From NCBI GenBank assembly GCA_040219235.1, contig JAVJSV010000016.1, positions 530,811-594,810 of the forward strand: a stretch of 64,000 bases of DNA. Reading direction: 5' to 3'. The position numbers and the translations under genes are program-made. This DNA is from Rhodospirillaceae bacterium. Its GTDB lineage: Bacteria; Pseudomonadota; Alphaproteobacteria; Rhodospirillales; Rhodospirillaceae. The notes below the pieces were generated by a model. That model searched no databases and had not been told where the DNA came from. It worked only from the letters and a program-made list of their open reading frames with translations. Of the stretch, positions 36,180 to 45,247 are shown in pieces; position 1 is the first letter of the stretch; each line of letters opens with the position of its first letter.

Positions 36180-36484
36180 AGGGTCGATCAAATTGGCCTG
36201 GAATTGGGGGAAAATAGCTCTGAAATTAAGGATAAATGCAGAATATTGGCCAAAAAGAGCCCTTCCAACGACGGTCGAATGTTGTCTTTAATGCAAAACG
36301 ACAATGTAAAACGATTGCAACCCGAGATGGGACTACAAAATCGACGGCATTAAGTATGCTACTGTGAACATGATAAAATTAAACTTAACATAAGGTACGA
36401 ATACAAAACGGTAATCTTGCGCAGGTTAGCTGCAGCTATTTTGCGTATATCTTTTAACCCGATCACTCTCAGAAGGAAGTCACT

Positions 36485-37345
36485 ATGCACCTCAAGAACC
36501 GATCTATTATTCACGCTGCTGCTGCCGTTTTTCTCGGCTCTGTCGCGTTCTCGGCACCAAGCGCCGCTGATAATACCGATGCCCGTCTCAAACAGGCCAT
36601 CGCTGGAGAGCACCGGAGCGCAGAAAAAGTCGCCAGAGATGCATATAGAAATCCTTATGAAACGTTGACCTTCTTTGGACTCAAAGAAGATATGACCGTT
36701 CTAGAGATTTTCGCGCAAGGTGCTTGGTACACAGAAGTCATCGCGCCTGTTGTGGCAAATACAGGAAAATACTATGCGGCGCTGCCAGACCCCAACGTCA
36801 GCGAGCGCTCACAAAACTCCTTCAACAGTTTTGTTGAAACATTAGAAGCCAACAAGTCAATCTACGGCGACGCAGAAGCAACAGGCATAGGCATGGAAGC
36901 CACTCAACCTATTGCACCAGGAACGGCAGACCTTGTTTTGACCTTCCGCAATATTCATAACTGGATGGGCAGCGACACAGCCGAGAAAATGTATGAAATC
37001 ATGTACAACTCGGCAAAACCCGGCGGCTACCTGGGTGTTGTAGAACACCGCGGAGACCCGATGATTAAGCAAGACCCGAAAGCCCGTTCCGGTTATGTCA
37101 ACGAAGGTTATGCCATCAAGTTGGCCGAGGATGCAGGCTGGCAACTGGTCGCGTCTTCAAGCATCAACGACAACCCAATGGACGACAAAGATTACGAAGG
37201 ACGCGTGTGGCGGCTTCCACCCACAATGCGCTATTTCGGCAAAGAAGGTTTTCCAAATTTAGAGGGCGCTGATCGCCAGAAGAGTCTCGCCATTGGTGAA
37301 AGTGACCGCTTCACGTTGCTGTTTGTAAAACCAAAATCTGAGTAA
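36485..37345 (+). CDS. exported class I methyltransferase-like protein
   Basis: The 286-residue protein has a signal peptide (cleavage near APSAADN) followed by a Rossmann methyltransferase core: MTVLEIFAQGAWYTEVIAPVV near residues 73-93, an acidic-sheet segment, ADLVLTFRNIHNWM near 140-153, and PGGYLGVVEHRGD near 179-191. It resembles the predicted methyltransferases of COG4798, which are often exported. Motif I reads E-x-F-x-Q-G-A-W in place of the usual D-x-G-x-G-x-G, so SAM binding is uncertain. GGAAG precedes the ATG and a strong terminator follows. Confidence 0.8.
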   Translation: MHLKNRSIIHAAAAVFLGSVAFSAPSAADNTDARLKQAIAGEHRSAEKVARDAYRNPYETLTFFGLKEDMTVLEIFAQGAWYTEVIAPVVANTGKYYAALPDPNVSERSQNSFNSFVETLEANKSIYGDAEATGIGMEATQPIAPGTADLVLTFRNIHNWMGSDTAEKMYEIMYNSAKPGGYLGVVEHRGDPMIKQDPKARSGYVNEGYAIKLAEDAGWQLVASSSINDNPMDDKDYEGRVWRLPPTMRYFGKEGFPNLEGADRQKSLAIGESDRFTLLFVKPKSE

Positions 37346-37352
37346 GGTATTG

Positions 37353-37383
37353 AGCCCCCTCGTTGACATAGCGAGGGGGCTTT
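37353..37383 (+). terminator. intrinsic terminator
   Basis: A perfect 10-bp stem (AGCCCCCTCG / CGAGGGGGCT, arms 37353-37362 and 37372-37381) with a 9-base loop is followed by T residues. It sits 8 bases after the exported methyltransferase stop and isolates it from the next hydrolase gene. Confidence 0.85.
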
Positions 37384-37400
37384 CACTTGGATCGTAAAAA

Positions 37401-38192
37401 TTGAAAATTAAACGCCACTATTACGATTGCTCATTGGGCCAATTGCATGTCCGCAGTGCTGAATCCGACCCCAGTGCAAAGACACCTTTGCTGTGCTTCC
37501 ATCAAAGCCCTCAGTCCAGCCGCGCATTTACTGAGATTCTAAATACAATAGGGCAAACACGTCTCGTCATTGCCCCTGATACGCCCGGCTTTGGCGAGTC
37601 CGACCCGCCCAAGGACATGCCGAGCATCGAAGACTTTGCAAACGTCATGGAGGAGTTAATTGATCAGCTGGGTTGCGATGCGTTTGATATTCTCGGATAC
37701 CATACCGGGGCGTTGATCGGCAGCGAACTTGCCCTGCGTAGACCAAATCAAATCAGACGCTTGGTTCTCATTGGTATGCCCGTCTTTACGCAGCAGGAAA
37801 TCGACGCCTTTTTTGAAATTCCCTGGCCGCTCCCAATGAAGGAGGATGGCTCTCATATTTCCGCAGAATGGGAGCGCTCTGTGAAGTGGGCCGGTCCAGG
37901 CATGACCCTGCCGCTCATACAGCGCGGATTTGTTGATAAGCTCAAAGCCGGAGATCGCGCGTTTTGGGGTGGCCGTGCTGCAATGCTTTATCCCTACGCC
38001 GAAAAACTCCCGCAAATTCATCAGCCGATCCTGGCGCTTGGCCCTAAAGACGATCTTTGGGAAATATCACCACGCGCAGAAGCACTCATTCAAAACGGCC
38101 GGTTTGAGAGATGGCCGGACCACGGATTTGGGCTGTTCGATGTCGCTCGAGTTGAAATTAGCGATAAGATTTTATCTCATTTAGACGATTAG
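37401..38192 (+). CDS. alpha/beta hydrolase-fold protein with GYHTG elbow
   Basis: The 263-residue cytosolic protein starts at TTG 37401. It is a third paralogue of the pair at 46-1808: CFHQSPQSS near residue 31, IAPDTPGFGESDPP near 56, and an elbow reading GYHTG near 99, again with His in place of the nucleophile Ser. Unlike the other two it keeps an intact C-terminal DHGFGLFD, so a general-base His is present. It stands upstream of an aldehyde dehydrogenase and a beta-hydroxyacid dehydrogenase, which suggests a catabolic role. Confidence 0.82.
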   Translation: MKIKRHYYDCSLGQLHVRSAESDPSAKTPLLCFHQSPQSSRAFTEILNTIGQTRLVIAPDTPGFGESDPPKDMPSIEDFANVMEELIDQLGCDAFDILGYHTGALIGSELALRRPNQIRRLVLIGMPVFTQQEIDAFFEIPWPLPMKEDGSHISAEWERSVKWAGPGMTLPLIQRGFVDKLKAGDRAFWGGRAAMLYPYAEKLPQIHQPILALGPKDDLWEISPRAEALIQNGRFERWPDHGFGLFDVARVEISDKILSHLDD

Positions 38193-38319
38193 TCCGCCGC
38201 CACAGCCATTTTTGTGCAGTACCCCCTAATGAGAGCCTTCCAAAATACGGAAGCACTTTGACTGTCTTCCGGATAACGTTAAATTGGGGGCCAACATAGA
38301 ATTTAGTAAGGTCCCTTTT

Positions 38320-39768
38320 ATGCCTGATGACAGCCCCCGATTGAACACAATCCCGGTTAAAAACCCGCGCACTGGCGAAGTCGATTATCATGTGACGCCC
38401 CCGACACGAGACGAGATCATCGCCGAATGTCAATCCTTGCGCAGTGCCCAGGTGGATTGGGCCAATGCGCCGCTGGCAGACCGTATTGGAGTCATGTTGA
38501 AGTGGGCCGATGCGGTCGAAGCAAAACGCGATGACATCGTAAAAGCTGAGTCACAAGACACCGGTCGTTGGCGGCTTTCAACAGAAAGTCCCGATGCTGT
38601 CATTTGGGGAATACGTGGCTGGTGCGACAAAGCCGAGAGCGTCATCCAGCAGGCTTTAAATGTGGGACAATCCTCCACAATGCCTGCGATCAAACTCCAC
38701 CAGCAGCTTGTTCCGTATTCTTTACTTGGGGTTATTAGCCCCTGGAACTTCCCGCTCATGCTCAGCAGCATAGACGCTATCCCGGCCCTCATCGCCGGCA
38801 GCGCAGCCATTATAAAACCGAGCGAAGTTACGCCGCGCTTCATTGAGCCGCTCAAAGAGTCGATCGCCGCCGTGCCTGAGTTAGACAGAGTCCTCAGTTA
38901 CGTTGCAGGTGGCGGTCAAACCGGGCAGGACATCATCGATCATGTCGATATCGTGTGCTTCACGGGCTCGGTGCCAACCGGTCGGAAAGTCGCAGAAGCC
39001 TGCGCCCGCAATTTCATACCGGCCTTTCTTGAACTGGGCGGCAAAGACCCTGTCATCGTTACAAAATCAGCGGACCTTGATCGAGCGACGGATGCCGTTC
39101 TCAGAGGCTCTGTCCACGCCACAGGCCAGATTTGCTTCTCAATCGAGCGTGTCTATGTTGACAACGAAATACATGATGCTTTTGTGGATAAACTGATCGA
39201 AAAGACGGCGCAAATCTCTCTCAATGATGCAGACATTCATAAAGGCCATGTTGGCCCTCTTATCTTTGATAAGCAGGCGGCCATCATTGATCGGCAACTT
39301 GATGATGCTATTGCAAAAGGCGCAAAGGTACGCGCCGGAGGCAAATCTAAAGAGATTGCTGGCGGCAAGTATATCGAGCCTACCATCCTGACAAATGTTG
39401 ACCACTCAATGACTCTAATGCGCGACGAAACATTTGGACCAGTCATGCCGGTCATGGGCTTCGACTCAATCGACGAAGCTGTGGCATTGGCAAATGATAC
39501 CGAGTTTGGTCTATCCGCCGCTGTCATCGCTGGAGATGAAAATGAGGCATTGGAAATTGGTAAAAGAATTAATGCGGGTGGCGTAAGCCTTATGGATACG
39601 ACGCTGACCGGCGCGATCCTAAGGGACGCGGAAAAGAATTCTTTTAACTTGTCCGGTATTGGAGGCTCTCGCATGGGCGGCGCTTCCATATTGCGCTTCT
39701 ATCGCAAGAAAGCTCTTATGGCCAACCCAAACATGCCCGCTAAGTTACAAGATTTGCACGAAATATAG
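38320..39768 (+). CDS. NAD(P)-dependent aldehyde dehydrogenase
   Basis: The 482-residue enzyme starts at ATG 38320, 9 bases after AAGG. It has the family marks SPWNFPLM near residue 143, the cofactor-loop FTGSVPTGRKV near 215, the catalytic Glu in LELGGKDP near 238 and the catalytic Cys in ATGQICFSIERVYV near 271. The C-terminal ETFGPVMPV motif is also present. It oxidises an aldehyde to the acid; the substrate is not identifiable from sequence. Neighbours suggest a small catabolic pathway. Confidence 0.93.
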   Translation: MPDDSPRLNTIPVKNPRTGEVDYHVTPPTRDEIIAECQSLRSAQVDWANAPLADRIGVMLKWADAVEAKRDDIVKAESQDTGRWRLSTESPDAVIWGIRGWCDKAESVIQQALNVGQSSTMPAIKLHQQLVPYSLLGVISPWNFPLMLSSIDAIPALIAGSAAIIKPSEVTPRFIEPLKESIAAVPELDRVLSYVAGGGQTGQDIIDHVDIVCFTGSVPTGRKVAEACARNFIPAFLELGGKDPVIVTKSADLDRATDAVLRGSVHATGQICFSIERVYVDNEIHDAFVDKLIEKTAQISLNDADIHKGHVGPLIFDKQAAIIDRQLDDAIAKGAKVRAGGKSKEIAGGKYIEPTILTNVDHSMTLMRDETFGPVMPVMGFDSIDEAVALANDTEFGLSAAVIAGDENEALEIGKRINAGGVSLMDTTLTGAILRDAEKNSFNLSGIGGSRMGGASILRFYRKKALMANPNMPAKLQDLHEI

Positions 39769-39790
39769 AGAACGAACTAGGGCTCACACC

Positions 39791-40651
39791 TCAAGCCAAC
39801 CGCTTGATCAGGCTTGACGTATCCCAACGCCCGCCGCCTTCGTTTTGAACGTCCGCATAGAACTGATCAACAATCGCTGTAACAGGCAGTGTTGCCCCGA
39901 CCCGCCGTGCCTGTTCTAAACAAATGCGTAAGTCTTTTCTCATCCAGTCGACAGCAAAACCGAACTCAAATTCATTGGCAATCATGGTGGAGGCTCTGTT
40001 GTCCATTTGCCAGGACTGCGCCGCACCGCGCGAAATAACGTCCGTCACAGCCGCCATATCCAAGCCCGCTTTCATGCCAAAGCGCAACGCTTCTGATAAG
40101 CCCTGAATCACACCGGCAATACAAATCTGATTTACCATCTTGGCCTTTTGACCGCTCCCAGGACCGCCGATCAACTTCGCGTGGCTGCCATAAATTGCCA
40201 AAAGGTCTGTTACTCGGTCAAACGCCGCCTGATCACCGCCGCACATGATCGTCAGGGTCCCATTCTTGGCCCCGGCTTCACCGCCCGACACCGGCGCATC
40301 AATGAAGGCAATACCCTTCGCCTTGGCAGCGGCGTATATATTCTCGGCCAGATGTGCCGACGTTGTCGTATGATCAACCAGCGTGGCGCCGGTCTTCATC
40401 GCTTCGAGTATGCCCTCTCGATCCAGCACAATTTGTTCAACATCTGAGTCATCGCCCAAGCAGCAGAACACAATATCGGCTTTGGAACATGCGTCTCTGG
40501 CCGAGTCCGCGACAACGCCCTTAAACTGCTCTGACCAGGCTTCAGCTTTCGCTCTCGTTCTATTGAACACAAACAGGTTTTTGCTTTGGGCGGCCAGATG
40601 TCCGGCCATGTGAAACCCCATGACGCCCAAACCGATGAATGCCAGTTTCAT
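39791..40651 (-). CDS. 3-hydroxyisobutyrate dehydrogenase-like (beta-hydroxyacid dehydrogenase)
   Basis: The 286-residue protein starts at ATG 40651. It has the Rossmann start MKLAFIGLGVMGFHMAGHL, the substrate-binding DAPVSGGEAGAKNGTLTIMCGG near residues 117-138, the catalytic Lys region GSGQKAKMVNQ near 167-177 and the C-terminal KDL helix. This family reduces or oxidises beta-hydroxyacids and related semialdehydes (3-hydroxyisobutyrate, tartronate semialdehyde, succinate semialdehyde). It converges on the aldehyde dehydrogenase, with 22 bases between them. Confidence 0.9.
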   Translation of the reverse strand: MKLAFIGLGVMGFHMAGHLAAQSKNLFVFNRTRAKAEAWSEQFKGVVADSARDACSKADIVFCCLGDDSDVEQIVLDREGILEAMKTGATLVDHTTTSAHLAENIYAAAKAKGIAFIDAPVSGGEAGAKNGTLTIMCGGDQAAFDRVTDLLAIYGSHAKLIGGPGSGQKAKMVNQICIAGVIQGLSEALRFGMKAGLDMAAVTDVISRGAAQSWQMDNRASTMIANEFEFGFAVDWMRKDLRICLEQARRVGATLPVTAIVDQFYADVQNEGGGRWDTSSLIKRLA

Positions 40652-40794
40652 TTTCTGTCCCCTGCTCCACAAACTAAGTGATATTGAGCGTCACTCTAAA
40701 ACCTTGCCCAATGCTCGGTCACCATCAGATAACTATAATATTCAGTTTGAATGTATACCTTAGGCAAGACACTCTGTTACCTAACATTGAATCA

Positions 40795-41886
40795 ATGAGT
40801 GGTCTCGGAATGAAATCCGTCGTCAAATTCTTGCTGTTCATGACTCTCGGGATCATCGTGACCTTAGGGGCAGTTGCTTCACTTTTCTTGGTCAGAGGCG
40901 GAGTTTTTTACAAGAATGAGGCCGTCTCGCCCGGGGCTTGCAAAAACATTGCATTGTCTGGTGGCAGCGCAGAAGATATCCAAACCAACCGGCTCTCAAA
41001 AATAGCCTATCTGTCTGTCTTAGATCGAAGGGCAATTGGGAATGGCAAGCACCTGACTGGCACAGTTTTGTCCTTAGACTTGGGAGCAGACAATCCAGTT
41101 CCTCAACCTGCCTTAATATCTCAACCGGATGATTTTCGCCCCCACGGTTTGAGCCTGTTTACAAACGTTAGCGGTCGAACATCTCTATTCGTTCTGAACC
41201 ATGCAGAGGATGGAGAAAAAATAGAACTGTTCATTAAAGATGGCGATGACCCCGCTTTCGAGCACATCAGAACCTTCAGCAGTCCATTGCTGATCAAACC
41301 CAACGACATAGTCGCGATAAGTGAGTCGTCTTTTTATGTGGCAAATGACTCGGGTGCATCAAATGCTTTGGAACGGGCAGCAGAGATGCTGTTGGCCATA
41401 GGGCTATCGCCTTTGGTCTATTTCGACGGAACTACATTTTCAATACCGGCAGACGATTTGAAATCTGCTGGCGGCATTAACGTAAATCAGGAGAGAACAA
41501 AACTTTTCGTCGGCGAAACCCTGGGTAAATCCATAAAAGTCTATGACTTAAATACCGATGGAGCAGTATACGGTGAACCGGAAACCATATCCTTGGCGGG
41601 TGGCGTAGATAATATTGATGTCGATGCGAATGGCGTTTTGTGGATTGCCAACCATACCAACACCCTCTCGCTGATAAAGCACTTCACCGATGCCTCATCA
41701 CCATCTCCAACTCAAATACAAACCATAACGTTTAACGCGTATGACCAAGTTAAGATCACGACTGTTTACGAAGAAGACGGCACAACGTTCTCTGCCGGAA
41801 GCGTGGCCAACAGGGTTGGTGATCAGATCTTAATGGGCTCAATTACTGAAAAGCGCGTGCGCATTTGTCAGATGCAGGGAGGCTAA
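40795..41886 (+). CDS. paraoxonase/arylesterase-like beta-propeller protein
   Basis: This protein of about 363 residues has an N-terminal membrane anchor or uncleaved signal (VVKFLLFMTLGIIVTLGAVASLFLV). The propeller has paraoxonase marks: FRPHGLSLF near residue 114, LFVLNHAEDGEKIELF near 128, NDIVAISESSFYVANDSG near 170-187, and NIDVDANGVLWIANH near 280. Paraoxonases are calcium-dependent lactonases and esterases. ATG 40795 is used; ATG 40810 is equally possible, while the longer open frame lacks support. It is four bases from the next hydrolase gene, so the two form an operon. Confidence 0.78.
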   Translation: MSGLGMKSVVKFLLFMTLGIIVTLGAVASLFLVRGGVFYKNEAVSPGACKNIALSGGSAEDIQTNRLSKIAYLSVLDRRAIGNGKHLTGTVLSLDLGADNPVPQPALISQPDDFRPHGLSLFTNVSGRTSLFVLNHAEDGEKIELFIKDGDDPAFEHIRTFSSPLLIKPNDIVAISESSFYVANDSGASNALERAAEMLLAIGLSPLVYFDGTTFSIPADDLKSAGGINVNQERTKLFVGETLGKSIKVYDLNTDGAVYGEPETISLAGGVDNIDVDANGVLWIANHTNTLSLIKHFTDASSPSPTQIQTITFNAYDQVKITTVYEEDGTTFSAGSVANRVGDQILMGSITEKRVRICQMQGG

Positions 41887-41889
41887 AAA

Positions 41890-42861
41890 ATGAAAGCATT
41901 AGAAATCATTGGTAAAGCGCTTGGAATCTTGGCCGGTCTGGGCATCATCTCAATTGCCGCTGCACTTTGGTATTATAGAGACATTCCGATGGAAACCCTG
42001 GAGGCGCGCTATGCGGCACCGGAGTCTCAATTTATGACCCTTGATGGTGTGCGAGTGCACTACAGAGATGAAGGCCCCAGAGATGGCCCAACCGTGATGC
42101 TGCTCCACGCGCATTGGGGCAGTCTCATCATGTGGGACGAGTGGGCGAGCGTGTTAAAGGATAAATATAGGGTGATCCGTTTTGATATGGCGGGACACGG
42201 ACTGACAGGAATTGACCCCACCGGCGATTACACACTTGAACGCGGCGTCGCCCTTATGGAGCAGTTTAACGAAGCCTTGGGCATTGACCGCTTCGATATT
42301 ATCGGCACCTCACTCGGCGGCACACACGCCATTCATTACACGGTCAAGCATCCGTCTCAAATCAACCGCCTCGTGCTGCTGAACCCGGGAGCCTTGAATG
42401 CTGGTGTCAGGGGGCGTGACACCCCACGCGGATTGCCCTGGTGGATTAACATTTTGACCTACATCACGCCACAGCAGTTGTTTCAGTTTATGTTGGAAGG
42501 CGGTTACGGCTCCGCCAACGAGGTCGACGCAGAGATTGTTCAGCGCTGGCATGATATGCAGATGGGCGAAGGCCACAGACCGGCAGAGTTGGCACGCACA
42601 AGTCAGTATATTTCTGGCGATATAGTATCGATGATTAAATCAATACAATCACCAACGCTTATCATGTGGGGCGAGGACAACCCTGTCGTGACCGTAGACC
42701 AAGCCTATGAGTTTATGGATTTGCTTGAAAGTGCTCCTGAAAAACAACTCGTCGTGTTTCCAGGTTTGGGGCACATGGCCGTACTTGAAGACCCCGAAGT
42801 CACCTCGATCGCGATTAAAGAGTATCTAGAAGGAACGCGCGTTTTTGACGATCATCTTTAA
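41890..42861 (+). CDS. membrane-anchored alpha/beta hydrolase (canonical catalytic triad)
   Basis: The 323-residue protein has an N-terminal helix (ALGILAGLGIISIAAALWYY) that anchors it to the membrane. The hydrolase core has LLHAHWGS near residue 74, DMAGHGLTG near 98, the canonical nucleophile elbow GTSLGG near 139 with Ser, the acid WGEDNPVV near 258 and the His in GLGHMAVLEDPE near 291. GGGAGG lies before the ATG. In contrast to the three GFHTG/GYHTG paralogues in this window, it should be a true hydrolase, acting with the paraoxonase-like protein encoded just upstream. Confidence 0.88.
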   Translation: MKALEIIGKALGILAGLGIISIAAALWYYRDIPMETLEARYAAPESQFMTLDGVRVHYRDEGPRDGPTVMLLHAHWGSLIMWDEWASVLKDKYRVIRFDMAGHGLTGIDPTGDYTLERGVALMEQFNEALGIDRFDIIGTSLGGTHAIHYTVKHPSQINRLVLLNPGALNAGVRGRDTPRGLPWWINILTYITPQQLFQFMLEGGYGSANEVDAEIVQRWHDMQMGEGHRPAELARTSQYISGDIVSMIKSIQSPTLIMWGEDNPVVTVDQAYEFMDLLESAPEKQLVVFPGLGHMAVLEDPEVTSIAIKEYLEGTRVFDDHL

Positions 42862-42935
42862 GAGCAAGGATAAAGAGAAATCACACAGAGAAACGATAAG
42901 GCCAGCGCAACGCTCACGCCATCTTTGACCACACT

Positions 42936-44507
42936 TTAACCATCTAGGTTAAGCGGATCACAGTACTGATTTGATCGCTTGAGCTGGTCGCAGATCGACT
43001 TGGCACGTTGTTGATCTTGCACTGGCCCGGCAAGAAGCCTGAAAAATGTGCCTTTCCCCTGGCCAAGATTCACCTGGTTGATTTTAGGGTCCAGACCGGA
43101 GAGTTGCCCTTTGTATTTGCCGCTTATTGTCTGCCAGCCGGCCTCGGCCGCCTGTTGTGTGCGATACGAAGCGAGATGCAACCCGAGACCCGACTGAGCG
43201 GATGCCGCAACAGCAGGCGCACGCTCAGCGGCTTGACCAGAGGTCACTGATGCGACGTCATCAGACGTATCAGGGATCATCCCGGTCATCAAATAGCTGT
43301 CAATTGCAGATCTTTCCCGGTCAAATTCTTGATCAGAAATAATGCCCGAGAAACGCAGACTCTCCAATTGCCCAATCAGTGCTGCCGCTTCAATAACATC
43401 AGACGGTGGCGGTTCAGGCTGGGCACGCTGCCTTGGCTCAGCAGGCAGTAAAGCATCAAGGATGATACTGCGTTCCAACGCATGTTGGCGCGGCGTTATC
43501 GCGCGCATTTCCAAAGAGCGGCGTAACGACGCCAACCGCGCGGAAATTGCATCACCGCTTGGCACTTCACGGCCGAGGAAACGCGCCGGTGACGGTGCAG
43601 AGTATGGCAATAAGGCGCCGATGTTCTGGGCGCGGCGTTGATCGCGCTCCTGACGCGTGAGCAGCCCCTCTTCGGTCAAGCGCTCCAAAATAGCAAACCG
43701 TTCCAGAATATTTTTTTGCTCACGCGTTAATGCAATGTCACCGGGCAACATGGACTCCGACATCGGCCCGTCCGGCGCAATTGAGGCCGGAATAAACTCT
43801 CGTCCCACCAAAGTGGGTTGGGGGTCCACAGATGAAATCACAACCGTTTCGGTTCTAGTGGGGCTTGCCGCCATAATCGGCTGAGGCTGATCTGCTGCGG
43901 CTTGCATGGGCTGCGCCCGTTCAAATTGAGTCTGGGGAGATTGAGCCTGCATCGAGGAAGGCTGCACAGAAGACGATCCTACAGACTGAGATGCCGGTGC
44001 GTTGACCATAGCTTGCGGCGGTGCCGTCTGCTGAACTTGTGCGGCCTCGAAAACCGGCATTGGCTCACCTGGCGCAGGAACGAGCATCATGGGGCGGCTG
44101 GCTGGTGGCATACTCTGCGCTGATGCCGCCTGAGACGATGCCGCCTGAGACGATGCCAGTTGAGAAGTTGTCATTTGGGCAGCTGGGGATGGCTGTGGCG
44201 CGACACTTGGGGGCGGAGGTGCGTTGATCGGATCAACAAAAGCTGGCCCGGCCGCTTGTGCACCTATAGCGCTGTCCGTGCTGCGCACCGCCATAACCGG
44301 CTGTTGATTTGCCATTGGCGCTGCGCTTGCATCTTGACTACTCGCACCCTGACTGGCCGCGCGCTGCGGAACAAATTCCTGGTTCTGTGAGCGCTCCACA
44401 ACAACAAATCGTGCAAGCTCACCATCTGTGAGTTCGTTGAGTCCAGCGCAGCCCTGCAGAATCATTAATGATGCAGTCGCGATTACAGCTGGCTTAACAG
44501 CCTGCAT
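42936..44507 (-). CDS. SPOR-domain lipoprotein with SHOCT-like helices
   Basis: This protein of about 523 residues starts at ATG 44507 with a lipobox near MILQGC, so it is an outer or inner membrane lipoprotein. Residues about 45-225 are a low-complexity Ala/Ser/Gln/Pro linker with ASSQA repeats. Two short helix pairs follow (ILERFAILERLTEEGLLTRQE and LIGQLESLRFSGIISDQEF) that look like SHOCT motifs. The C-terminal 75 residues form a SPOR domain (LGLHLASYRTQQAAEAGW, FFRLLAGPV). SPOR domains bind denuded glycan strands in septal peptidoglycan, so a cell-division or envelope role is likely. Confidence 0.8.
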   Translation of the reverse strand: MQAVKPAVIATASLMILQGCAGLNELTDGELARFVVVERSQNQEFVPQRAASQGASSQDASAAPMANQQPVMAVRSTDSAIGAQAAGPAFVDPINAPPPPSVAPQPSPAAQMTTSQLASSQAASSQAASAQSMPPASRPMMLVPAPGEPMPVFEAAQVQQTAPPQAMVNAPASQSVGSSSVQPSSMQAQSPQTQFERAQPMQAAADQPQPIMAASPTRTETVVISSVDPQPTLVGREFIPASIAPDGPMSESMLPGDIALTREQKNILERFAILERLTEEGLLTRQERDQRRAQNIGALLPYSAPSPARFLGREVPSGDAISARLASLRRSLEMRAITPRQHALERSIILDALLPAEPRQRAQPEPPPSDVIEAAALIGQLESLRFSGIISDQEFDRERSAIDSYLMTGMIPDTSDDVASVTSGQAAERAPAVAASAQSGLGLHLASYRTQQAAEAGWQTISGKYKGQLSGLDPKINQVNLGQGKGTFFRLLAGPVQDQQRAKSICDQLKRSNQYCDPLNLDG

Positions 44508-44702
44508 ATCTGAATCCACCCAAACCATTTAGTCTTCAAAATAGACATCGTCCACGAGACGAATCTATTGAAAACCCACTCCATTCCCATTTTGACTATT
44601 GTATCAACACTTTAAGAAACAATTAACCGAACGAGTAAGGCCCTCTATTGAAATGAAATTTCGCAAAACAAAGCTAACCTTATTACGGATCCGCTTCGGC
44701 AA

Positions 44703-45122
44703 TTATGGCTCGGGATTGGGGATCCAAATTGCCTGACTGGCAATTAAATCTGTTTTACCATCTAACCATGGATTTAGGGCTTGTATAACAGCGGAAGATG
44801 TCCCTTCCCTTTGCGCAAGCTTTGAGACCGTATCCCCCTGACGTGCCAATACTCTTGAAATCGGAAATCTTGCGGGACCAGACACGAGTTTTGGCTGCAA
44901 TAACTCAGCCAGTTGATCATTTAGGTTCTCGACTTCACTGAGTAAGTCAGAGTTCACCTGCTCACTATTTTCTAGGGATTTTTCAAGCCTCATGTTGTTT
45001 GAACTGAGGGTAGAAATCGTAGCTTCAAGACTGCCGATGTGCTGAACAACCAAAGTAACCAAGCTGACTGTAAAGACAACAGCAACAATAAAAAGGACAA
45101 TCGTTTTTCTAGAGTTCGGCAT
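44703..45122 (-). CDS. membrane-anchored coiled-coil protein with LysM domain
   Basis: The 139-residue protein has one N-terminal transmembrane helix (IVLFIVAVVFTVSLVTLVV), a coiled coil of about 50 residues and a C-terminal LysM-like domain (RQGDTVSKLAQREGTSSAVIQALNP, then ASQAIWIP). It would bind peptidoglycan from the inner membrane. It probably belongs with the SPOR lipoprotein next to it, separated by 195 bases without a gene. The phage-like cluster starts just beyond. Confidence 0.75.
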   Translation of the reverse strand: MPNSRKTIVLFIVAVVFTVSLVTLVVQHIGSLEATISTLSSNNMRLEKSLENSEQVNSDLLSEVENLNDQLAELLQPKLVSGPARFPISRVLARQGDTVSKLAQREGTSSAVIQALNPWLDGKTDLIASQAIWIPNPEP

Positions 45123-45247
45123 TTCGACACACTATCCAGAATTGCCGTACCTGACCAGTGATTTGCCATGAGCCGCATTACCGGTCTCTAACGTACCAGC
45201 ATTCGTTCGGCCAACGCCAAAGCCCGAAATCCTGCGTCTCGGATTAC

